NCBI GenBank assembly: GCA_026391835.1
Contig: JAPLDF010000026.1
Coordinates: 1-44,602, forward strand
DNA: 44,602 nucleotides
Origin: Bacteroidota bacterium
GTDB taxonomy: Bacteria; Bacteroidota; Bacteroidia; Bacteroidales; FEN-979
Direction of reading: 5' to 3'
Shown: in pieces, positions 8,261-16,244 of the stretch
Numbering within the stretch: position 1 is the first letter of the stretch
Layout of the letters: the number at the start of each line of letters is the position of its first letter
The notes under the pieces: model-generated
Told to the model about the DNA's origin: nothing
The model's input: the letters and a program-made list of their open reading frames with translations, nothing else
Database searches by the model: none
Translations under genes and position numbers: made by a program

Positions 8261-9151
8261 ATGAACCAGATTTATTTTTTTATGATCCTGTTGGTCATGT
8301 CAGCATCCATGGCCCGGGGCCAGGTTGGCATCAATGCCGACAACAGCACACCCGACTTGTCGGCCATCCTGGATTTAAAATCCACCGCAAAAGGATTTCT
8401 GCCACCAAGGATGACCACAGCCCAGCGAAACACGATTGCTTCTCCTGTCGAAGGGTTGGTTATCTACAACACCGATGAAAAAGTGCTGAATGTGTACAAT
8501 GGCACAGTCTGGAACTCAATGGCACCTGTCCCTGCTTTTGGCTGCGGTTTAACCATCAGCATCAACCACATTGTTTCAGGCGGTGTGGCACCTGTAAATA
8601 AAACTGTTGCCTATGGCACGGTGAACGGCATTCCCGGCGAACTTACCAAGTGCTGGATTACCAGCAATCTGGGCGCCAATCACCAGGCAACTTCCGTGGA
8701 CGATGCAACCGAAGCTTCTGCCGGCTGGTACTGGCAATTCAACCACAAACAGGGATACAAACACGACGGTTCAACCCGTACCCCAAATACAATATGGATA
8801 ACCAGCATCAGCGAAGGTTCAGACTGGATGACCGGCAACGACCCGTGCAGCATCGAATTAGGCACCTTGTGGCATATCCCGACCTATACAGAGTGGCATA
8901 ATGTTCTCATCAACGGCGGCTGGACTTCATTGACCGACCCATGGAATTCCGGTTTAAAATTGCACGCTGCCGGGTTCCTGGATTGCAGCGAGGGTTCACT
9001 GAACCAATGTGGCTTTGGCGGCTACTTCTGGAGCAGCACGCAGGTCGGTTCCCTTTATAGCTGGGGCCTTTACATCGAAAATTGGGGCGTCGACATGTAC
9101 AACAGCAACCAGGCGTACGGCTTCTCCGCCCGCTGCGTGCGAGACCAATAG
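8261..9151 (+). CDS. Secreted FISUMP-domain protein
   Basis: A 296-residue exported protein of unknown function. Residues 1-20 form a signal peptide (FFMILLVMSASMARG-Q). A short segment common in Bacteroidota surface proteins follows (SAILDLKSTAKGFLPPRMTTAQR ... GLVIYNTDEKVLNVYNG), and then a FISUMP (Fibrobacter succinogenes major paralogous) domain: WHIPTYTEWHNV, LKLHAAGF, GYFWSSTQVGSLYSWGLYI and the closing FSARCVRD. The FISUMP fold is related to C-type-lectin-like and sulfatase-modifying folds, but its role is not known. No T9SS tail is present. A decayed relative lies directly downstream. Confidence 0.85.
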   Translation: MNQIYFFMILLVMSASMARGQVGINADNSTPDLSAILDLKSTAKGFLPPRMTTAQRNTIASPVEGLVIYNTDEKVLNVYNGTVWNSMAPVPAFGCGLTISINHIVSGGVAPVNKTVAYGTVNGIPGELTKCWITSNLGANHQATSVDDATEASAGWYWQFNHKQGYKHDGSTRTPNTIWITSISEGSDWMTGNDPCSIELGTLWHIPTYTEWHNVLINGGWTSLTDPWNSGLKLHAAGFLDCSEGSLNQCGFGGYFWSSTQVGSLYSWGLYIENWGVDMYNSNQAYGFSARCVRDQ

Positions 9152-9167
9152 CTTAAAAAAATTGCAT

Positions 9168-9441
9168 ATGAAAAAACTTGCCGGTTTGATGGTATTCAAC
9201 ACAAGTTCGATCAAAGTACAGGAATCATATGGGCGTTGGCTGCTTTCCAAAGCACTTCCGTACCTGGAACACTCACTACTATCGGGAGGGGTTCGGCCAA
9301 CACGAATAAAATCGTTGCCCGGAATGGTGCGGGCATCACCTATGCAGCAGGTTTGACACGATCTTACAGCGGAGGAGGATTACATAGACACGTACACGGC
9401 AAAAAAAGGACTAAAGAACAGACCAACCAAATAGCAAAGAT
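9168..9441 (+). pseudogene. Fragment of a DUF1566/FISUMP-like gene, frameshifted
   Basis: From about 9185, in the frame of position 9185, the DNA encodes FDGIQHKFDQSTGIIWALAA and then SANTNKIVARNGAGITYAAG and LTRSYSGGG, a pattern I recognise from DUF1566 (Lcl C-terminal) secreted proteins. No start codon fits that frame. The ATG at 9168 is in another frame that hits a stop at 9354-9356, and the similarity collapses after about 9385, where the family normally continues with a W-x-L-P-S segment. This is therefore an internal piece of a gene lacking both ends. It sits just after the intact FISUMP gene. Confidence 0.6.
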
Positions 9442-10401
9442 ATGACAGACACAGAAAAAATAGATTTCTATCTAACGAATGGTTCTGAGGGCTCCCTTAA
9501 CTTAGAGAATGGAAATTTAGAGGGAGCCAACCTGCCTAAGGCAAAATTAATCGGTGCAATGTTGGGTCATACCAATCTACGTTTCGCTAACCTGACCGAA
9601 GCTAACCTGACCAACGCTATTCTGGTCAGGACGAACCTAAGTTATGCGAATCTGAGTTTCGCTAACCTAACCGAGGCTAACCTAATCCAGGCGATCCTGA
9701 TCGGAACTATTCTAAAACATGCCAACCTGACTGGAGTAAGTTTAACCGAGGCTATACTTGGCGAAGCTGACCTAATCGGAGCAAAACTACACGAGGCTGT
9801 ACTTAGCCAGACTGACCTGAGAAAAGCAAAATTACAGGGGGCTATCTTGACTAACGCTGATTTAAACAGAGCAAAACTACACGGGGCTGTATTAACCGAG
9901 GCTGACCTGACAAAGGCGAAACTGATCGAGGCTGACCTGAGAAAAGCAAAACTACACGAGGCTGTATTAATCGAGGCTGACCTGACAAAGGCGAAACTAA
10001 TCGAGGCTGACCTGAGAAAAGCAAAACTACACGAGGCTGTATTAATCAAGGCTGACCTGACAAAGGCAAAACTGATCGAGGCTGACCTGAGAAAAGCAAA
10101 ACTACAAGAGGCTGTATTAATCGAGGCTGACCTGACAAAGGCGAAACTAATCGAGGCTGACCTGAGAAAAGCAAAATTACAGGGGGCTATCTTGACTAAC
10201 GCTGATTTAAACAGAGCAAAACTACACGGGGCTATACTTAACGACGCTGACTTAAGCGGAGCAATACTCAGCGACGCCGACCTGAGTGAAGCCGACTTAA
10301 GCGGGGCAAATCTACAAGGAGCTGACTTGTACAACGCTAATCTAAATGGAGCCAACCTAAATGGAGCCAATCTAAAAGATGTTATTGGACTTAAAATTTA
10401 A
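9442..10401 (+). CDS. Pentapeptide-repeat protein
   Basis: A 319-residue protein made almost wholly of A(D/N)LXX pentapeptide repeats from about residue 19 to the end. This builds a right-handed quadrilateral beta-helix. Some family members mimic DNA and bind gyrase; most have no known role. No signal peptide or membrane segment is seen, so it is probably cytoplasmic. Residues about 150-250 contain four tandem copies of a 25-residue block (AVLIEADLTKAKLIEADLRK then AKLHE), and the block LQGAILTNADLNRAKLHG occurs on both sides, showing recent duplication in the DNA. The start ATG at 9442 fits the first A-L-x-x unit. Codon use is AT-rich like the other accessory genes here. Confidence 0.9.
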   Translation: MTDTEKIDFYLTNGSEGSLNLENGNLEGANLPKAKLIGAMLGHTNLRFANLTEANLTNAILVRTNLSYANLSFANLTEANLIQAILIGTILKHANLTGVSLTEAILGEADLIGAKLHEAVLSQTDLRKAKLQGAILTNADLNRAKLHGAVLTEADLTKAKLIEADLRKAKLHEAVLIEADLTKAKLIEADLRKAKLHEAVLIKADLTKAKLIEADLRKAKLQEAVLIEADLTKAKLIEADLRKAKLQGAILTNADLNRAKLHGAILNDADLSGAILSDADLSEADLSGANLQGADLYNANLNGANLNGANLKDVIGLKI

Positions 10402-11100
10402 TGAAATGAGCACAGAAATCGAAGGTGTCAAATTTTACAGCATTGCAGCTTTGCGACATTCTAAAAGTAACACCCCGGACGTTCCGGAGGTATATTAACA
10501 CCGGGAGACTGAAAGGGCAGTTGAACACCAGGGGGAATACAATACCTGCTAAAATACAAAACCAGTAACTTCGCAGAAAGAAAGGAACCAAATGGAACCA
10601 ACAAGACTGAAACCTCAGGAAAGGCCACTAACGATGCTAACCTAAGAATTGTGAAGTTGAACCGGTGATAAAAGAGAATAAAACGGAATTTGTGTGTGCA
10701 ATTGTATGTTAAAATAAAAAAGGGTACCTGAACATATATTCCGAAACCCGTGATTTTGCTGGTGGGACGTACTGGATTCGAACCAGTGACCTCATACGTG
10801 TGAAGCATTCCGATTTCAATACTCAACAACATAATAAATGCGTTTTCATGCAGTTAAAAATATCTGCCTGCAGAATTCAATGGTTAAATGTGGTTGATTA
10901 TCGTATTTCAGGTGGCAAATCAGGTGGCAAATTTTTAATTGGGAAAATTACCAATCATTGGTGTGTTCAATTTTACAAAGTTAATCGTTCTGTCAGATGA
11001 AGGTCAAAATATGCAAAATAAATGAAAAATTTGAATGTTATACCGTTTACTTCATTATTTTTGTATGTTTATGTGCAGTATGAATTAATAAGTGCGTAAA
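10402..11100. other. About 700 bp without a supportable gene
   Basis: Between the pentapeptide gene and the ATPase. It holds a palindrome CCGGACGTTCCGG near 10475, AT-rich sequence without long frames, the tRNA-Val 3' fragment (10751-10808), and a direct repeat of CAGGTGGCAAAT at about 10909-10932. A 30-codon frame from 10406 has no recognisable features. It may be the remains of deleted mobile DNA. Confidence 0.5.
10751..10808 (-). repeat. 58-bp direct repeat: copy of the 3' half of tRNA-Val (att-like)
   Basis: Identical over 58 bp to 12402-12459. On the minus strand it contains the anticodon loop, 3' anticodon stem, T arm, 3' acceptor strand, discriminator A and CCA of tRNA-Val, plus 9-10 nt beyond. 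The D arm and 5' acceptor strand are absent, so this is not a functional tRNA. Duplication of a tRNA 3' end is the usual mark of site-specific integration. Confidence 0.92.
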
Positions 11101-12357
11101 ATGATACAAAATATCATCACCGGCCAAAAGGCGGAATTCGAAAGAAAGCTTCGGGAACCTTATGTTCAGAGGGAAACAGTCATCAAAGGATTGACGACAG
11201 ACCTTATCAGCGTGGTGATCGGACCCAGAAGAGCCGGGAAATCCTTTTTCTCCATCCATTCTGCCGGTATCATGACCGGGGTTGGGTACGCAAATTTTGA
11301 TGAAGAAAGATTGCTGAAAGTCGCGAATTTCGATGAGATCATATCTGCCATCCGGTCAGTTTATGGTGATCCGAAAACGCTGCTCTTTGATGAAATTCAG
11401 AACCTCGATCGCTGGGAGATCATCGTCAACCGGCTTCACCGGGATGGATACAAGTTGATCCTTACTGGCAGCAACTCCCACCTGCTTGGCAGTGAACTGG
11501 CAACACATCTAACCGGACGCCACTTTTCAACCCATCTTTTCACTTTTTCCTTTCGGGAGGTCATGAGCCTGCTGAAAGATAATCCCACCGATGCAGATAA
11601 ACAACAAAGATGTTTTGAATATGTAACGAAAGGCGGCTTTCCGGAGGTATGGGTAAAGAACTACGATCCGGTTGAATACTTATCAACCCTGTTCGATTCG
11701 ATCATCCTGAAGGATATTGTAAAGCGTTACAGGGTGCGGTATCCCAATGCGCTGGTTGACCTTGCTCAAACGCTGATCACCTATATGACCGGGGAATTCT
11801 CGTCTGCCTCCATTCAAAAGCTGGCAAATATCAGCAGCGTGCATACATCTGAGAAATATATAGGTTACCTGGAGGAGGCATTTTTACTTTTCAGCATTCC
11901 CAGGTTTTCTTTTAAAGTAAAAGAGCAGCAGAAATCCGGAAAAAAAATCTACTGCTACGACAACGGGTTCTTTCAGGCGAAAGCATTCCGGTTCAGCCAG
12001 AATACGGGAAAACTATTTGAAAATGCAGTAGCTGTTGAATTGAGGCGAAGAGAAATGGAAGGAAAATGCAAGATCTTTTATTATAAGAACCAGAAGCAGG
12101 AAGAGGTTGATTTTGTAATCCAGCAGGGCCTGAAAATAAAACAACTGATTCAGGTCTGCTATTCACTGTCGGAACCGAAAGTAAAAGATCGGGAGATCAG
12201 GGGATTGCTGAAGGCAAGCGCAGAATTGGAATGCCATAACCTGATCATAATTACCAACGATCTTGAAGCTACCGAAAAACACTCCTGGTTTGGACATTCA
12301 GGAGAAATCAAATTCATCCCATTGTGGAAATGGTTACTTACGGATATCGGGTCATGA
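11101..12357 (+). CDS. AAA_14 / DUF4143 ATPase
   Basis: A 418-residue ATP-binding protein of a widely transferred family whose cellular role is not established. The N-terminal AAA domain has Walker A GPRRAGKS (41-48), Walker B LLFDEIQNL and a sensor strand LILTGSNSHLLG. The C-terminal DUF4143 part carries a PD-(D/E)xK-like pattern: FENAVAVELRRR, then EEVDFVI and IQVCYS. I chose the ATG at 11101 over the in-frame GTG at 11092. The gene is the only one between the tRNA-Val repeats. Members of this family are often found alone in genomic islands. It could act in defence or stress, but nothing here proves that. Confidence 0.85.
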   Translation: MIQNIITGQKAEFERKLREPYVQRETVIKGLTTDLISVVIGPRRAGKSFFSIHSAGIMTGVGYANFDEERLLKVANFDEIISAIRSVYGDPKTLLFDEIQNLDRWEIIVNRLHRDGYKLILTGSNSHLLGSELATHLTGRHFSTHLFTFSFREVMSLLKDNPTDADKQQRCFEYVTKGGFPEVWVKNYDPVEYLSTLFDSIILKDIVKRYRVRYPNALVDLAQTLITYMTGEFSSASIQKLANISSVHTSEKYIGYLEEAFLLFSIPRFSFKVKEQQKSGKKIYCYDNGFFQAKAFRFSQNTGKLFENAVAVELRRREMEGKCKIFYYKNQKQEEVDFVIQQGLKIKQLIQVCYSLSEPKVKDREIRGLLKASAELECHNLIIITNDLEATEKHSWFGHSGEIKFIPLWKWLLTDIGS

Positions 12358-12401
12358 AACTATAAAACAGGACAAGACATTTCCAAATATCCTGGAAGCC
12401 T

Positions 12402-12459
12402 TGATTTTGCTGGTGGGACGTACTGGATTCGAACCAGTGACCTCATACGTGTGAAGCAT
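12402..12459 (-). repeat. 58-bp direct repeat, right copy (within intact tRNA-Val)
   Basis: Right-hand copy of the repeat at 10751-10808. It covers the 3' half of the intact tRNA-Val gene and 9 nt beyond its CCA end. Identity stops sharply at the anticodon stem, as expected for a crossover inside the tRNA. Confidence 0.92.
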
Positions 12460-12488
12460 GCGCTCTGAACCGACTGAGCTAACGTCCC
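12411..12488 (-). tRNA. tRNA-Val (anticodon CAC)
   Basis: The minus strand folds as a full tRNA: acceptor GGGACGT/ACGTCCC, TA at 8-9, D arm GCTC/GAGC, anticodon arm CATGC/GTATG with loop TTCACAC (anticodon CAC, reading GUG), variable loop AGGTC, T arm ACTGG-TTCGAAT-CCAGT, discriminator A, and an encoded CCA. The gene borders the accessory left part of the window and its 3' half is duplicated at 10751-10808. Confidence 0.95.
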
Positions 12489-12521
12489 GTGAGAGATGCA
12501 AAGATAAAGAAATTTTAATGA

Positions 12522-12634
12522 AACAATGCAGACAATGTAAACAATGAAGACAATGCAGGCAATGCGGGAATTTCATCCAGATTACCCCGTCACTCGTCAC
12601 TTGTCACTCGTCACTCGTCACTTGTCACCTGTCA
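12522..12634. repeat. 9-bp and 7-bp tandem arrays after tRNA-Val
   Basis: First, five degenerate copies of a 9-mer (CAATGCAGG type; 12522-12570). Then, after a short spacer, about six copies of the 7-mer TCACTCG/TCACTTG (12590-12634). On the minus strand the last unit supplies the TGA stop of the TPR gene, so the array directly abuts that coding end. The same two repeat types recur at 19564-19760. Confidence 0.85.
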
Positions 12635-14581
12635 TTTATAGCAATATCTCTTCATCACCTTATACGCATCCGTAACCCCCAGCTCCCCCGCGCGGCTGAG
12701 GTCAAGGCATCCCTGGTGGTTTTCGCTCAGCAGGATGCTCATCAGTCCGCGGTTGTAATATGCTTCGGCGAAATCGCTTCGCAGGGTGATGGCTTTTGAA
12801 AAATCGTCAATCGCGGCACGGTAGTTTCCCATCCTGCTGTTTACATAACCCCTGTTGTACCAGGCAAACGAAAATTCCGGATCAAGTGCCAGCACCTTGT
12901 CATAATCCCGGATGACTGCTGCATAGGTATGCTCCAGGCTGGCCGACAACGCAGGGTTTTGCGGTTTTGGCGCCACCTTTCCAAGGATCATCTCCTGCTG
13001 GTAATCGTCCTGGGAATTGATCACCTGGATCAGTTCATACCTGGCGTTGCCCCGGCTGAACAAGGCGGCGAGATAACAGGAATCCGCGCCAAGGGTGGCG
13101 TTTAGATCCCCCAGTGCCCGGTCATACTGTCGCAGCTGAAACCAGGAGATGCCCCGCCGGAAATAGGAATCCGGGTCAGCCCCCGCTGAATCAAGAAGAT
13201 GCGTTTGCCGGCTTACCTCGGCCCGGAGCAGCGAATCGCTGATCACACCGGCTTCATTCGTAAGCGTAAGGATGTTGGTGAAATAGTGTTCTTTTTTATA
13301 AACGTCGCAGAGCTTTACTTTGCCGAAATCGGCCTTCCACAAAAGAAGGCTGAACATCGGCTTCAGCTGTATGTCAACCGACTGATTCTGCAGTTTGCTG
13401 GTAAGTGTGTTCATCTCTTCAAAATCGCCGCTCAGCTTGGTCAGGCTCTTCAGGTAATCCTTCCGCTCGGCCTTCAGGCTGTCGGGATCGAGGTGGTTTT
13501 TCCGGGTAAGTTCAAGGGCCTGCCTGTAATCGGATTGCGCCCCCTTCGTATCCCTGAGTTTCAGCTTCACCTCGTACCGGTCGTACCATGCATCGGTGTA
13601 ATCGGGCAGCAAATCGATGGTTTTGTTCAGGTCTTCCAGGGCACCTTCATAATCGTGGAGGTCCGATTTCAGTTTACCGCGGTAATAATAACTGATGATG
13701 TTTTTCGGATCGAGTTTGCTCACAATGTCAAAATCGCGGATGGCACCACGTTTCTCATCCAGCCCGATCAGCAGGATGGCGCGGTTATAGTAGGCGTATG
13801 AATTATACGGAGAGATGCGGATAACTGCGTTCAGGTCTTTCAGGGCCGCCACCCGGTCGGGTTTTTTCAACAGGATCAAAGCCCGGTTGAACAGGGCATA
13901 GGTGTTTGTTGAATCCAGCGCAATTGCCCTGCCGAAATCGAAGATGGCTGAATCAACCTGGTTCAGTTCGACCCATACCAGCCCTCTTTGTGAAAAGACA
14001 TAGGCGTTCAGCGGGTTTATTTTACGGGCCTTGTCAAGGTCTTCAATCGCTTCGGTGTACCGCCTGATCTCCTGTTCGGCACTGGCCCGCAGGATGTACA
14101 CGGCCTCGCCCTCATAATGAAGCTGCAGCGACTTGTTGCAGTCAACAATGCAGGAGTAGGTTTTCTTCAGCAGCAGGTTGGTGCGGGCCCGGTGAAACCA
14201 GATCTCCCCGTTTGAACCATCCATCTCGAGCGCCCTGTCGAAATCGGCCATGGCACCCTTGAAGTTTTGCAACTGGCTGCGTACGATCCCCCTGTTGGTA
14301 AACACATCGGCAAGATAGGGCGACAATTCGATGGATTGCGAATAGTCCTGCTCGGCGCCGATATAATCATCAAGACCGTATTTGGCATACCCCCTGAGAA
14401 AATACAACTCCGGCACGCCCCGCTCTTTTTGGATGGCAATGTTCAGGTATTCAAGTGCTTCGACATACTCCCCTTTGCGCAGGTGGGTTACCGCGGTTTG
14501 GCTGAAAGTCGGGCCGGACTGGCCGAATGAACAGGCATGCAGGAGAAAAAGATAGCAGAGAAAACGTATATTTGATGGCAT
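12632..14581 (-). CDS. Exported TPR-repeat protein
   Basis: A 649-residue protein of tetratricopeptide repeats, which form helical scaffolds for protein contacts. Residues 1-20 are a signal peptide (FLCYLFLLHACSFGQ), perhaps a lipoprotein with C17 as the lipidated residue (LHAC). TPR units run through about 30-375 (AYVFSQRGLVWVELNQVDSA, ALFNRALILLK, AYYNRAILLIGL, SYYYRGKL, AWYDRYEVKL). A linker without clear repeats follows (about 385-470), then more TPRs to the end (FRRGISWFQLRQYDRAL, FAWYNRGYVNSRMGNYRAAI, AEAYYNRGL). Partner and role are unknown. It is divergent from the FAD protein gene, 95 bp away. Confidence 0.88.
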   Translation of the reverse strand: MPSNIRFLCYLFLLHACSFGQSGPTFSQTAVTHLRKGEYVEALEYLNIAIQKERGVPELYFLRGYAKYGLDDYIGAEQDYSQSIELSPYLADVFTNRGIVRSQLQNFKGAMADFDRALEMDGSNGEIWFHRARTNLLLKKTYSCIVDCNKSLQLHYEGEAVYILRASAEQEIRRYTEAIEDLDKARKINPLNAYVFSQRGLVWVELNQVDSAIFDFGRAIALDSTNTYALFNRALILLKKPDRVAALKDLNAVIRISPYNSYAYYNRAILLIGLDEKRGAIRDFDIVSKLDPKNIISYYYRGKLKSDLHDYEGALEDLNKTIDLLPDYTDAWYDRYEVKLKLRDTKGAQSDYRQALELTRKNHLDPDSLKAERKDYLKSLTKLSGDFEEMNTLTSKLQNQSVDIQLKPMFSLLLWKADFGKVKLCDVYKKEHYFTNILTLTNEAGVISDSLLRAEVSRQTHLLDSAGADPDSYFRRGISWFQLRQYDRALGDLNATLGADSCYLAALFSRGNARYELIQVINSQDDYQQEMILGKVAPKPQNPALSASLEHTYAAVIRDYDKVLALDPEFSFAWYNRGYVNSRMGNYRAAIDDFSKAITLRSDFAEAYYNRGLMSILLSENHQGCLDLSRAGELGVTDAYKVMKRYCYK

Positions 14582-14676
14582 GCAATGGTTCTGAACAGGA
14601 TGAATAACGGAGAAACCGGGGTTGAAAGTATTGTATTTAATTTTTTCTCAACTTTGCCGCACCTGAAACATCATCC

Positions 14677-16215
14677 ATGGGATATAAAATCATTGAGATC
14701 AAAGCCCCCACCGGCTATACGGATGCCGATCTGAAACACACGATCGGCAAGGAGCTCCGGCTGACCGACTTTACCTGGCAAATCGAAAACAAAAGCCTCG
14801 ATGCCCGGAAGAAGAGCAGCATCCACTGGCTCCTGCGCATCGCCGTATACAGCAAATCGCTCGAAGGGAAGGACCCTGAATCCGCTGAACCGCTGGACAT
14901 TCCATACAAGGCCAGGAAGAAACGCGTCATCATCACGGGCAGCGGGCCGGCAGGTTTTTTCGCTGCCCTTGTACTGCAGACGGCCGGGTTCGACACCATC
15001 CTGCTTGAACGGGGCGCCAGTGTGGGAAAACGCGCACAGGGCATCCTCCAGTTCGAAAAAACAGGCGTGTTCAACCCCGTCGCCAATTATGCCTTTGGTG
15101 AAGGTGGCGCCGGCACCTTCTCCGACGGGAAACTCACTTCCCGTTCGAAACATATTTCAAGGGAACGTGATTTTTTTATTTCCAGTTATATCTCTGCAGG
15201 GGCCCCTGCAGAGATCAGGTATATGGCATATCCGCATGTCGGAAGCGATAACCTGCGCAGGGTGGTTACAAACCTGCGTGACAGGTACAGCGAGCTTGGT
15301 GGGGAGATCCGGTTCGAAACCACCCTGGACGATCTGAAAACAAAGCATGGGCTTGTTACAAATGCCATTGCCGGTGCCGAATCACTTGCGGGCGATTATT
15401 TCATCGTGGCTCCGGGCCATTCGGCCTATGAAACCTACCGGATGCTGATGGCCAGGGGAGTTCACTTCCGCACCAAGAACTTTGCCATCGGATGCCGTGC
15501 CGAGCACCGCCAGGAGGAGATAAACCGCTCCCAGTGGGGCATCGGGAACCTTGCCGGCGTGAAAGCGGCCGAGTACCGGCTCACTTCCGAAGCCGACGGG
15601 CACCACCCGGTCTATTCCTTCTGCATGTGCCCCGGCGGGATGGTGGTTCCTGCTGCCACATACAGCCACCTCAACATAGTGAATGGCATGAGCAACTTCC
15701 ACCGCAACGGGAGGTTCGCCAATGCCGGGTGTGTGGCCGGGGTCCATCCCGACCAGCTGGCAGGGAGGCAGGTATCTGCACTGGAAGCCCTGCAGTGGCT
15801 TGAAGACCTTGAACATGCGTTTTATGCATATACCGGCGGGTTTGCCGCCCCTTTCTGCACCATCAGCGATTTCATCAACGGTACGGAACCCAGGTCAATT
15901 CCCGAAACCAGCTACCCGCTTGGCTTGAAACCCGCACCACTGTGGAACATGCTCCCATCGGTCGTCACCAACGCCCTGCGCGAAGGGCTGAAGGACTTCG
16001 ACCGCCGTCTGCGGGGATACAGCAGCGGGATCCTGCTCGGCCTGGAGAGCAAAACTTCATCTCCCATCCAGGTGCTGCGGGAAAAAAACGGGCTGTGCAC
16101 CGGCTTTGAAAACCTGTTCCTCGCCGGCGAAGGAAGCGGCTATGCCGGCGGCATTGTATCCAGTGCAGCCGACGGGATAAAGATCGCCATGCAGATCGTG
16201 GAGAAGGAGGGGTGA
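14677..16215 (+). CDS. FAD-dependent dehydrogenase-like protein (COG2509 type)
   Basis: A 512-residue flavoprotein of a conserved but uncharacterised family. An N-terminal domain (1-80) precedes the FAD-binding Rossmann motif ITGSGPAGFFAAL (86-98), then LLERG, and the FGEGGAGTFSDGKLTSR segment (about 145-160) that is typical of the group. The C-terminal ends with LFLAGEGSGYAGGIVSSAADGIKIA, the second FAD contact. Family members are predicted oxidoreductases with no agreed substrate. Length and motifs are complete. The DNA contains a perfect 26-bp palindrome at 15190-15215 (residues about 171-180). Confidence 0.9.
   Translation: MGYKIIEIKAPTGYTDADLKHTIGKELRLTDFTWQIENKSLDARKKSSIHWLLRIAVYSKSLEGKDPESAEPLDIPYKARKKRVIITGSGPAGFFAALVLQTAGFDTILLERGASVGKRAQGILQFEKTGVFNPVANYAFGEGGAGTFSDGKLTSRSKHISRERDFFISSYISAGAPAEIRYMAYPHVGSDNLRRVVTNLRDRYSELGGEIRFETTLDDLKTKHGLVTNAIAGAESLAGDYFIVAPGHSAYETYRMLMARGVHFRTKNFAIGCRAEHRQEEINRSQWGIGNLAGVKAAEYRLTSEADGHHPVYSFCMCPGGMVVPAATYSHLNIVNGMSNFHRNGRFANAGCVAGVHPDQLAGRQVSALEALQWLEDLEHAFYAYTGGFAAPFCTISDFINGTEPRSIPETSYPLGLKPAPLWNMLPSVVTNALREGLKDFDRRLRGYSSGILLGLESKTSSPIQVLREKNGLCTGFENLFLAGEGSGYAGGIVSSAADGIKIAMQIVEKEG
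15190..15215. repeat. Perfect 26-bp palindrome inside a coding region
   Basis: ATCTCTGCAGGGG is followed directly by its exact reverse complement CCCCTGCAGAGAT. It encodes ISAGAPAEI in the FAD protein, a segment conserved in that family, so protein constraint may explain part of it. Confidence 0.9.
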
Positions 16216-16244
16216 AAACAGAAAAAAAAGATCACCAGCCTTTG

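Larger units (their letters stand above)
10751..12459. mobile_element. Candidate small integrated unit bounded by tRNA-Val direct repeats
   Basis: The two 58-bp repeats lie 1651 bp apart and enclose a single large gene, the AAA/DUF4143 ATPase. The layout matches an attL/attR pair with the complete tRNA restored at the right end. No integrase, excisionase or transposase gene lies between the repeats, so the unit is either a deletion remnant of a larger element or an element moved by an enzyme encoded elsewhere. Confidence 0.55.

Noticed and set aside
9890-10190. Possible CRISPR array because of regular repeats
   Set aside because: There are no unique spacers; the repeats are contiguous, in frame, and encode pentapeptides. 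The same reasoning excludes the arrays at 4741-5218 and 19564-19800.
9642-10370. 242-codon frame opposite the pentapeptide gene, rich in FAxLRSAS repeats
   Set aside because: It is the mirror of the periodic A-L-x-x repeat; it has no start context or family likeness.
10461-10832. Minus-strand frame with the peptide TYEVTGSNPVRPTSK, and a similar one at 12352-12600
   Set aside because: Peptides of the GSNPVRPT kind are the usual false translation of a tRNA T arm; these frames run across the tRNA-Val copies.
10909-10932. Direct repeat CAGGTGGCAAAT as a second attachment site or integrase remnant
   Set aside because: Only 12 bp and adjacent; the short translated peptide around it does not resemble a recombinase.
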